From: an uncultured Odoribacter sp.
GTDB taxonomy: Bacteria; Bacteroidota; Bacteroidia; Bacteroidales; Marinifilaceae
Assembly: GCA_905193145.1 (NCBI GenBank)
Contig: CAJJNP010000020.1
Location: forward strand, 1 to 28,745
Reading direction: 5' to 3'
Length of the DNA stretch: 28,745 bases
The notes beneath the pieces were generated by a model that made no database searches, had not been told where the DNA came from, and saw only the letters and a program-made list of their open reading frames with translations. The position numbers were made by a program, and so were the translations under genes. This document shows positions 7,341-14,195 of the stretch, in pieces (position 1 is the stretch's first letter; every line of letters starts with the position of its first letter).

Positions 7341-9503
7341 ATGAAGAGGATTATCATTATTGCGGCTGCTCTGCTTGCCGTATCTATGGCAAAAGCAGAT
7401 GAAGGTATGTGGTTGCTTTCGCGTTTAAAGCAGCAAAACATTGAAAAAATGCAGCAAATGGGCTTCAAGCTTACTGCTGAAGATATTTACGACATCAACA
7501 AACCGGGCATCAAAGATGCGATTGTTGGTTTGGGTAATGAAGGACGTCCGTTCCGTCACTTCTGCTCAGGTGAAATCATTTCTCCGAATGGTCTGTTGTT
7601 GACCAATCACCATTGCGGTTTCGATGCTATCCAGGCTCATTCGTCAGTAGAGCACGACTATTTGCGTGATGGCTTCTGGGCTTATAAAATGGAAGATGAA
7701 TTGGCAAATCCGGGTACTACTGCTTCTATCTTGGAGCGTATGGAGGATGTAACCGACCGCGTGAATGCTGTGTTGAATGATAAAATGAATGAGGCAGAAC
7801 GTGAAGCTGCTATCGCTCAGGTTTCTGCAGAAATTATAAAAGAAGCTACTAAAGGTACTAAATTGAGCGGACAGGTACAGGCGATGTTTGAAGGCAATCA
7901 GTTCTTCTTGTTCTTGTATACTATCTACAAGGATGTTCGTTTGGTAGGAGCTCCTCCTCAGAGCATGGGTAAATTCGGTGGCGACACAGACAACTGGATG
8001 TGGCCGCGTCACACTGCAGACTTCTCTATGTTCCGTATCTATACAGCTCCGGACGGAAGCCCTGCTGAATATTCAAAAGATAATGTACCTTTGAAACCGA
8101 AACATTTCTTGCCGGTATCAATCAAAGGCGTGAAAGATGGTGATTTTGCAATGATTATGGGATTCCCCGGAACCACCGACCGTTACTGCACAAGCTTTGG
8201 TTTGGAGAATACAATGGATGTAACCAATACAATCCGTCATAAAGTGCGTACTGATAAATTGGCTATCATGCGTGAAGGAATGGAAAAAGACCAGAAAACC
8301 CGTATCCAATATGCTTCTAAATATGCCAGCTGTGCCAATTACTGGAAATATTCAAACGAGCAGAATAAAGCTTTGCGTAATTTGAATACAATGGGCAACA
8401 AACAGGCTATCGAACGTGAATTTACAGCATGGGTGAATGCAGATCCTGCTCGCAAGGCTATGTATGGAACTGTATTGTCTGATATTGAACAAGCTTACAA
8501 AGGATTGAAAGAATTCTCTGTTGCTGAAACATATGCCCAAGAAGCATTGGCAGGACCGGAATCTCACCTGTTTGCTTATCAGGCTGGACGTGGAATCGAA
8601 TTGCTTGTCAAAGCTGAAACTTCTGATAAAGAAAAAGAGGCTATCAAGGCTCAGCTTGGTGAAATGGCAAAAGCATTCTATAAAGACTTCAATGCTGATG
8701 TAGATGCTAAATTGTTTGCAGTATTGTTCAAGGTGTATAGCGATAATGTGAGCGAAGAATTGCATCCGGAAGTAATTACCTTGATTAATAAAAAATATAA
8801 AGGTGATTATAACAAGTATGCTGCTGGGTTGAAAGCTAAATCAGTATTTATGAGCGAAGAGGCTTTCGCTGCATTCTTGGCAAAACCTGATATGAAAAAA
8901 TTGGCAAAAGATCCGGTTTATCAGGCAGGAAAATCTTTCTATACTATTTATTTGAAATTATCTACAATGACCAAAGCTATTCGTGAGCAAATCACACGTG
9001 GCAACCGTTTGTTTGTGCGTGGATTGATGGCTATGAATCCTGACAAGGCATGGGCTCCGAATGCAAACTCTACTATCCGTTTGACTTACGGAAAAGTTGG
9101 AAGCTACAAACCTCGCGATGCTGTCTTCTATGACTACTATACAACCTTGGCCGGTGTATTGGAGAAAGAAGGTCCTGCCGGTGGTGAATTTGAGGTTCCG
9201 GCACGCTTGAAAGAATTGTATGCTAAGAAGGAATTTGGTCCTTATGGCAAGGATGTTCTGCATGTTAACTTCATCACAGATAATGATATTACAGGAGGTA
9301 ATAGCGGTTCCGGTGTAATCAATGCTGAAGGTCATTTGATTGGTACTGCTTTTGACGGCAACTCAGAAGCTATGTCCGGTGACATTGATTTTGAAGAAAA
9401 TCTACAGCGTTGTATCAACTTGGACACTCGTTATATGTTGTGGATTGTTGATGTATTTGCTGGAGCAAAGAATTTGGTTAATGAAATGACTATTATTAAA
9501 TAA
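7341..9503 (+). CDS. dpp7: S46-family dipeptidyl-peptidase, DPP7 type
   Basis: A 720-residue secreted serine peptidase that releases dipeptides from peptide N-termini in the periplasm. The ATG at 7341 starts a signal peptide (MKRIIIIAAALLAVSMAKA, cut near residue 19). The chymotrypsin-like catalytic triad is complete: His91 (TNHHC), Asp227 (RHTADF) and Ser655 (GGNSGSG). The specificity position 673 is Gly (AFDGN). In Porphyromonas gingivalis DPP11 this residue is Arg and selects acidic P1 residues, while DPP7 has Gly and prefers hydrophobic ones; Gly673 therefore indicates DPP7. Length matches DPP7 (about 710-720). ilvE begins 14 bases after the stop, so the two are likely one transcript. S46 peptidases are largely restricted to Bacteroidota and a few other Gram-negatives. 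Confidence 0.93.
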   Translation: MKRIIIIAAALLAVSMAKADEGMWLLSRLKQQNIEKMQQMGFKLTAEDIYDINKPGIKDAIVGLGNEGRPFRHFCSGEIISPNGLLLTNHHCGFDAIQAHSSVEHDYLRDGFWAYKMEDELANPGTTASILERMEDVTDRVNAVLNDKMNEAEREAAIAQVSAEIIKEATKGTKLSGQVQAMFEGNQFFLFLYTIYKDVRLVGAPPQSMGKFGGDTDNWMWPRHTADFSMFRIYTAPDGSPAEYSKDNVPLKPKHFLPVSIKGVKDGDFAMIMGFPGTTDRYCTSFGLENTMDVTNTIRHKVRTDKLAIMREGMEKDQKTRIQYASKYASCANYWKYSNEQNKALRNLNTMGNKQAIEREFTAWVNADPARKAMYGTVLSDIEQAYKGLKEFSVAETYAQEALAGPESHLFAYQAGRGIELLVKAETSDKEKEAIKAQLGEMAKAFYKDFNADVDAKLFAVLFKVYSDNVSEELHPEVITLINKKYKGDYNKYAAGLKAKSVFMSEEAFAAFLAKPDMKKLAKDPVYQAGKSFYTIYLKLSTMTKAIREQITRGNRLFVRGLMAMNPDKAWAPNANSTIRLTYGKVGSYKPRDAVFYDYYTTLAGVLEKEGPAGGEFEVPARLKELYAKKEFGPYGKDVLHVNFITDNDITGGNSGSGVINAEGHLIGTAFDGNSEAMSGDIDFEENLQRCINLDTRYMLWIVDVFAGAKNLVNEMTIIK

Positions 9504-9517
9504 AAGTACTGGCTACT

Positions 9518-10540
9518 ATGAAAAATTTAGATTGGAGTAAATTGTCTTTTGGATATTCAAAAGCTGATTACAACGTTCGTTGTTATTACAAAGATGGTAA
9601 ATGGGGAGAATTGGAAGTTACCGATTCTGAAATGTTGAACATTCACATGGCTTCTACCTGTCTTCACTATGGTCAGGAAGCTTTCGAGGGAATGAAGGCA
9701 TTCCGTGGTAAAGATGGTAAAATCCGTTTGTTCCGTTGCGAAGAAAATGCAAAACGTATGCTTAGCTCTGCTGAGTATGTGATGATGCAGGCTCCTTCTG
9801 TAGAATTGTTTACAGAGGCAGTTGTTAAAGCAATCGAAATGAACAAGGAGTATGTGCCGCCTTATGAATCAGGTGCTAGCTTGTATATTCGTCCTTTGTT
9901 GATTGGTGTAGGACCTCAAATGGGTGTTGCTCCGGCAAAAGAATATTTGTTTGTTGTATTCGTAGCACCGGTTGGACCGTACTTCAAGGCTGGTTTCAAA
10001 CCGACTAAAGTGATGTTGGAACGTCATTATGACCGTGCGGCTCCAAACGGAACCGGTCATATTAAAGTGGGTGGTAACTATGCTGCAGGTATGCGTTCTG
10101 GCGAAGTTGCTCACCAGAAAGGTTATTCAACTGCTATTTTCTTGGATTCAAAAGAAAAGAAATACATTGACGAATGTGGTCCGGCAAACTTCTTCGGAAT
10201 TAAGGATAATACATATATCACTCCGTATTCTCATACTATTCTGCCGTCTATTACCAATAAGAGCTTGATGGTATTGGCTGAAGACATGGGATTGAAAGTG
10301 GAACGCCGTCACATTCCGGTTGAAGAGTTGGAAACCTTTACTGAAGCAGGAGCTTGCGGTACTGCAGCTGTGATCAGTCCTATCGGACAGATTGATGATT
10401 TGGAAAACAATAAGAGCATTGTTTTCGGAAATCCGGAAGTACCGGGCGAATGGTGTACTAAATTGTACAACCGTCTGCGTGCAATCCAATATGGAGACGA
10501 ACCTGATAAATTCGGTTGGGTGAAAGTATTGGAATTCTAA
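9518..10540 (+). CDS. ilvE: Branched-chain amino-acid aminotransferase
   Basis: A 340-residue cytoplasmic PLP enzyme that exchanges the amino group between Leu, Ile or Val and 2-oxoglutarate, in the last step of synthesis or the first of breakdown. It is the larger (BCAT-II, eukaryote-like) form: LHYGQEAFEGMKAF near residues 48-61, LYIRPLLIGVGPQMGV near 127-142, the PLP lysine Lys183 in HIKVGGNYAAGM, and IDECGPANFFGI near 218-229 where the phosphate-binding EVG-type loop lies. GACGTAAVISPIG follows near 276-288. It sits 14 bases behind DPP7 and ends in a strong terminator, so the pair may form a unit that frees hydrophobic dipeptides and then processes branched-chain amino acids; the functional link is inference. 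Confidence 0.96.
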   Translation: MKNLDWSKLSFGYSKADYNVRCYYKDGKWGELEVTDSEMLNIHMASTCLHYGQEAFEGMKAFRGKDGKIRLFRCEENAKRMLSSAEYVMMQAPSVELFTEAVVKAIEMNKEYVPPYESGASLYIRPLLIGVGPQMGVAPAKEYLFVVFVAPVGPYFKAGFKPTKVMLERHYDRAAPNGTGHIKVGGNYAAGMRSGEVAHQKGYSTAIFLDSKEKKYIDECGPANFFGIKDNTYITPYSHTILPSITNKSLMVLAEDMGLKVERRHIPVEELETFTEAGACGTAAVISPIGQIDDLENNKSIVFGNPEVPGEWCTKLYNRLRAIQYGDEPDKFGWVKVLEF

Positions 10541-10566
10541 TGTATTGATACATATAGTTGGCAAAG

Positions 10567-10614
10567 CGAGAGCCGATCGGTCCTTGGGGACTTGGTCGGC
10601 TCTCGTGTTTTTTG
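10567..10614 (+). terminator. Rho-independent terminator after ilvE
   Basis: A perfect 10-bp GC-rich stem (CGAGAGCCGA at 10567-10576 with 10596-10605) has an inner GTCC/GGAC extension around a TTGG loop. A T-run follows at 10607-10613. It ends the DPP7-ilvE unit. Confidence 0.93.
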
Positions 10615-10697
10615 TGTATGTCGTTCGTTGCGCTTCCTTTTCGATGTCCGTTCATACTCTCTCAGATCTCTCACCGACCTCTTACTTATGTCTTACG

Positions 10698-10773
10698 TTT
10701 CTCCGTTCCTCCTCCGAAGTTCCTCCGAAGCTTGTCCGAACGGGTAGCGGTAAGCAACGGCGGAGCTTCGGGG
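10698..10773. repeat. Short 11-base tandem repeat with inverted partner
   Basis: Units of 11 bases follow one another: TCCTCCGAAGT (10710-10720), TCCTCCGAAGC (10721-10731) and a diverged TTGTCCGAACG (10732-10742), with a more degenerate unit before them near 10698-10709. CTCCGAAGCT (10723-10732) can pair with AGCTTCGGGG (10764-10773, one G-T pair) around a 31-base loop. It may be an intergenic repeat family of this genome; copies elsewhere cannot be checked here. Confidence 0.6.
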
Positions 10774-10904
10774 AAGGTTGCAGGAAAGGTGAATGGGGGA
10801 TGGGAGTGTATTTTTACATGAAACGGATTCTTGATGTCGAGAAGAACTTTTGAAAATATAAATAAAAAAAATACAATGGGCGTACAAAGCGGAAGAATCG
10901 GTTA

Positions 10905-10912
10905 TATATTTG
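10905..10912 (+). promoter_or_regulatory. Candidate -7 element of the TonB-domain gene
   Basis: TATATTTG matches TANNTTTG and lies 39 bases before the ATG at 10952. No TTTG is visible at the usual distance upstream, so the call is weak. Confidence 0.4.
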
Positions 10913-10951
10913 TGATGAACTAAATATTTAATCCTTCAAAACCAAGATGCA

Positions 10952-11452
10952 ATGATCAGAAATATTTTATTGCTTTTTATGCTTGGCATATTGATGGTGC
11001 CAACTGATATGGTGGCAGTTGCTGAAACTACAAATATGCGATGTGTAGTCGGAGATACCAACAGAATGGTGGAAGGTGTTGTCGTGGATGAAGAAAGAAA
11101 AGGCAAGTCATGTGGGATAGATTCCGAAGAGGAGATATTTGTCGTTGTGGAAGAGATGCCTGAATTTCCGGAAGGAAGTCTTTTGGAGTATTTGGCTCGG
11201 CGGATAAAATATCCGGTAAAGTCGCTTGAAAACAGGGAAGAGGGAGTCGTATATGTCTCTTTTGTGGTAGATTGTTCAGGAAAAGTTGTCAATGCAAGAA
11301 TTGCCAAAGGAGCTAGTGCATTGTTGGATAAAGAAGCTTTGCGTATCGTAAACGAAATGCCGGTCTGGAAGCCCGGTAAGCAGAGAGGCAAAGCCGTAAA
11401 GGTGCAGTATATATTGCCTATTGAGTTTAAATTACAGCCTCAGGGTAAATGA
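10952..11452 (+). CDS. TonB C-terminal-domain (energy transducer-like) protein
   Basis: A 166-residue protein. Residues about 4-25 are a single hydrophobic segment, either an uncleaved inner-membrane anchor or a signal peptide. Residues about 75-160 match the TonB C-terminal domain: ARRIKYPVKSLENREEGVVYVSFVV, a GKVVNARIAKGASALLDKEALRIV segment, then MPVWKPGKQRGKAVKVQYILPIEF. Known TonB proteins use this domain to grip the TonB box of outer-membrane receptors. Unlike classical TonB there is no proline-rich spacer; the roughly 50-residue linker has two cysteines (Cys31, Cys54) and acidic residues. No exbB or exbD gene is adjacent. It may be an accessory TonB or a free periplasmic TonB-domain protein. 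It ends in a terminator shared with the convergent DUF4252 gene. Confidence 0.8.
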   Translation: MIRNILLLFMLGILMVPTDMVAVAETTNMRCVVGDTNRMVEGVVVDEERKGKSCGIDSEEEIFVVVEEMPEFPEGSLLEYLARRIKYPVKSLENREEGVVYVSFVVDCSGKVVNARIAKGASALLDKEALRIVNEMPVWKPGKQRGKAVKVQYILPIEFKLQPQGK

Positions 11453-11461
11453 GTATTTAAT

Positions 11462-11496
11462 AAGAGTGCGGTTGTTTTGATATGAACCGCACTCTT
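11462..11496. terminator. Bidirectional terminator
   Basis: A perfect 12-bp stem (AAGAGTGCGGTT at 11462-11473 with 11485-11496) and 11-base loop lie between the convergent TonB-domain and DUF4252 genes, followed by TTTG on the plus strand. Confidence 0.88.
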
Positions 11497-11503
11497 TTGT
11501 GTT

Positions 11504-12700
11504 TTATTTGGTATTGATAATTACTTCTGCATGTGGGTAATAGCCGACCTCTTTTTCAACCTGGCTAAATGGACGGATTTGTAGAATTGAAGCCGGATCG
11601 ATGTCAAAGGTCTCTGAAAGGCGTCCGTTGATGACGAGCAGCGGATTTTCCATTTTATTTAAATTGTATTTGTAGTCTTGGTTGTTGTAACGGAAACTTA
11701 GTACACCTTCTTTGAAACTGGTAAATGTTCCCAATTGTTTTTGTGATGTGACAAAAAGATAAGATTTCTTGATGTCTTTTTTTGAAGGAACAAGGTTGAC
11801 ATTCATGATTTTATCGGGCATTTGGACATTGTCTTTGGGAGCTTGTTCTCCATCAATAATATAGGTTATATCCGAATTTTTGGAATCTACTTTCAGATTG
11901 GTTTTGCCGTTTTCTTCTGTTATTTGGATGGAGTTGCTGGTGACATTACCATCTTGTCCCAACGATTGAAAATATTGTTCGATGGTTTTCATGTTTCCGG
12001 GTTGTAGCATACTGGAAATATCAAAAGAACCGGTGCTGTCAATGGCTGACGGGAATGCGTTTTTGAGCCGTTGCTCCATGCCGGAGAAGAAATCTGCATC
12101 CAAGCCGCTGAAAAAGCCACTCATCAATCCTTCTAAAGATTGCATCATATTTCCCATATCCTGATTATCTCTTGTCTGTGCTTGGGTTGAAGGTGACAGT
12201 GTGGCAAGCAAGCCGAGGCCGTTTATATTCAATGCCCGTGAAAGAAGGGCGATGCGGTCGGTCTGAATGTCTCCGCGCAACTCAATGATGTCTGCCTCAA
12301 AGGGAGATACGCTCCATACGACCAAATCTGTCACTTTGTCTGCTTGGCTACGGGCATATACCAACTGTTCGCTCTCTCCGTCGTAGTTGCTTTTAATAAG
12401 TCGGTATTCGTTTCTTTCTTCCAATAGGTTGTGGAATTGCTGGAGTATCTTTTCGCATTCTTCCGGTTTGCAGATGCTTGGATTGATGGTTAATATGTTC
12501 ACTTCATCCAGTTTTTGAAGCATTTCTTTCATTTCGGGTGAAAGGTTGTTGTTTTGGTAAAGTCCATAAAGGCTTTTGTCCAATTGTGTGACACTGACAC
12601 CTGTTTTTTTATGGTATTTGGCCATTTGTTTGCCCAATTGGGCGTATGTGCCGAAAGGTATCAGAATCATTGTCAGTAAAATGAATGTCAATTTTTTCAT
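11504..12700 (-). CDS. Secreted DUF4252-domain protein with two plug-like C-terminal motifs
   Basis: A 398-residue exported protein. Residues 1-20 are a signal peptide (MKKLTFILLTMILIPFGTYA). Residues about 28-180 resemble DUF4252, a periplasmic domain of unknown function common in Bacteroidota: MLQKLDEVNILTI, then a helix with EECEKILQQF, VVWSVSPFEADIIELRGDI and a closing GLLATL. A middle region rich in Gln, Ser, Met and Phe (about 185-275) looks flexible. Residues 278-321 (ITYIIDGE to FVTSQK) and 352-398 (PLLVINGR to VIINTK) both resemble the short V(I/V)DG to VI(I/L)TTK motif of SusC-type receptor plug domains, which is unusual in a protein without a barrel. It is convergent with a TonB-domain gene. 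The function is unknown. Confidence 0.75.
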   Translation of the reverse strand: MKKLTFILLTMILIPFGTYAQLGKQMAKYHKKTGVSVTQLDKSLYGLYQNNNLSPEMKEMLQKLDEVNILTINPSICKPEECEKILQQFHNLLEERNEYRLIKSNYDGESEQLVYARSQADKVTDLVVWSVSPFEADIIELRGDIQTDRIALLSRALNINGLGLLATLSPSTQAQTRDNQDMGNMMQSLEGLMSGFFSGLDADFFSGMEQRLKNAFPSAIDSTGSFDISSMLQPGNMKTIEQYFQSLGQDGNVTSNSIQITEENGKTNLKVDSKNSDITYIIDGEQAPKDNVQMPDKIMNVNLVPSKKDIKKSYLFVTSQKQLGTFTSFKEGVLSFRYNNQDYKYNLNKMENPLLVINGRLSETFDIDPASILQIRPFSQVEKEVGYYPHAEVIINTK

Positions 12701-12913
12701 GGTATCAAATTTTAAATGGTTTTTCAGTTGTCGTATATAAGACGAATGTATGTTTTTTTCTTATAGGAAAATCGGTTTTAACTAAATTTTATACCGTTGT
12801 GGAAAGCTGTTGTTTTTCATGGGGAATATTTCCTCAGAAGTGTTCTAAAAGTTCTTGGAATGCATGTGAAATGTAGGATGAAATTATTTGTTTATGCATT
12901 GATAGTTAGTATA

Positions 12914-12944
12914 TTTGGATAATAAGTTTTTTGATGTACCTTTG
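12914..12944 (+). promoter_or_regulatory. Consensus promoter of the RND efflux operon
   Basis: TTTG (12914-12917), a 19-base spacer and TACCTTTG (12937-12944) match the Bacteroidota primary-sigma consensus at every fixed position. The start point should fall near 12950, about 30 bases before the ATG at 12983. Confidence 0.85.
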
Positions 12945-12982
12945 CGCATTAATTTTTTGGCATGTAATTTTCATTACTGGAT

Positions 12983-14173
12983 ATGATGGAAAATATAAAT
13001 AACAATAGAGGAATGATACTTAGAAAAAATGTAATTTGGTCCCTGTTGGGTCTGTTGATTGCCTTTACGGGATGTAAACGCGAAAAAGTGCAGGAACGTA
13101 TTCCGGTGGTTGTAGAGCAAGCTGGAGTGAAAGATGTTGAAATTTTTGGGGAATATGTGGGACGGGTTCGTGCAAGACAGTTTGTTGAGGTGCGTGCACG
13201 TGTTGAAGGATATTTGGAGAAGATGCTGTTTGAAGAAGGTAAGAAAGTGGAGCGCAACCAGCCTTTGTTTATTATCAATCAAGACATTTATAGAGCCCGT
13301 GTGGATAAGGCGGCAGCTCAGTTGAAAAAGGATGAGGCTCAGGAATTGAAAACCGGACGTGATGTTGAGCGTCTGCGTCCGTTGTATGAGCAGAATGCTG
13401 CCAGCCAGTTGGATTTGGATAATGCAGTGGCTGCTTATGAAAGTGCAAAGGCAAATGTGGCTATGAGCCGGGCAGACTTGGCTCAGGCGGAGTTGGAATT
13501 GAGTTACACAACAGTACGTTCTCCTATCACAGGATATATCAGTGAGCGTTATGCTGATATCGGTGCATTGGTAGGTGCCGGAACAAAGGCTTTGTTGGCG
13601 ACGGTGGTTGCAAGTGATACGGTATTGGTGGATTTTAGTTTGACTGCTTTGGATTATTTGCGTAGCCAGCAGCGTAATGTGCGTTTGGGCGAGCAGGATA
13701 CGTCTCGTTCATGGCAACCCTCTATTATTGTGACTCTTGCTGATAATTCTGTTTATCCGGAACGGGGTATTGTAGATTTTGCCGATCCGCAGGTTGATCC
13801 GAAAACCGGTACCTTCGGAGTGCGTGCCAGTATTGCTAATCCGGACAGAAAGTTGTTGCCCGGACAGTTTACCAAAGTGAAATTGTTGCTGGATATGCGT
13901 GAAGATGCTGTAGTAGTACCGGTGAAAGCTGTGGAAATTGAAAAAGGGGGTGCCCACGTATATGTGATGCGTCGGGACAGTACAGCAGAGAAACGTCTGA
14001 TTGAGACCGGACCGGAATTCGGTAATTATGTGGTGGTGGAAAGAGGTTTGGGACCGAACGAACTGGTTGTAACAGAAGGTTATCATAAGCTGACTCCTGG
14101 AGTATTGCTTGTGCCGGAGACCGACGAACGTTGGAAAAAGGACAAGGAAGAAAGTGCAGAGAATAAAGATTAG
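12983..14173 (+). CDS. RND efflux periplasmic adaptor (membrane-fusion) lipoprotein
   Basis: A 396-residue MexA/AcrA-type adaptor that bridges the inner-membrane pump and the outer-membrane channel. A hydrophobic segment ends in a lipobox with Cys31 (AFTGC), so it is lipid-anchored in the periplasm. The order is standard: lipoyl half (FVEVRARVEGYLEKMLFEEGKKV, about 70-92), alpha-helical hairpin (about 105-170, AAQLKKDEAQ to AKANVAMSRADLAQAELEL), second lipoyl half (TTVRSPITGYISERYADIGALVGAG), then beta-barrel (LPGQFTKVKLLL) and membrane-proximal domain. A start at the internal ATG (13013, residue 11) would give a more typical short lipoprotein signal; the first ATG is kept because it lies within the predicted transcript. 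The pump gene follows 22 bases later. Confidence 0.95.
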   Translation: MMENINNNRGMILRKNVIWSLLGLLIAFTGCKREKVQERIPVVVEQAGVKDVEIFGEYVGRVRARQFVEVRARVEGYLEKMLFEEGKKVERNQPLFIINQDIYRARVDKAAAQLKKDEAQELKTGRDVERLRPLYEQNAASQLDLDNAVAAYESAKANVAMSRADLAQAELELSYTTVRSPITGYISERYADIGALVGAGTKALLATVVASDTVLVDFSLTALDYLRSQQRNVRLGEQDTSRSWQPSIIVTLADNSVYPERGIVDFADPQVDPKTGTFGVRASIANPDRKLLPGQFTKVKLLLDMREDAVVVPVKAVEIEKGGAHVYVMRRDSTAEKRLIETGPEFGNYVVVERGLGPNELVVTEGYHKLTPGVLLVPETDERWKKDKEESAENKD

Positions 14174-14195
14174 TGAATAGAATGAGAGGTATCGT

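Larger units (their letters stand above)
10615..10951. other. Intergenic stretch with GC-rich repeat segment
   Basis: The 337 bases between the ilvE terminator and the TonB-domain gene show no convincing gene. Short open frames on both strands lack recognisable domains and use rare codons. The first two thirds are richer in C and G than the surroundings and hold the small tandem and inverted repeat at 10698-10773. The last 100 bases are AT-rich and contain a candidate promoter. Confidence 0.6.

Noticed and set aside
7644..9335. Several long minus-strand frames across DPP7 and ilvE
   Set aside because: They are antisense to well-supported genes, are rich in Phe, Cys, Ser and His as expected of shadow frames, and match no family.
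10545..10853. 102- and 87-codon plus-strand frames after ilvE
   Set aside because: They start inside the ilvE terminator, have no domain, and overlap the tandem repeat.
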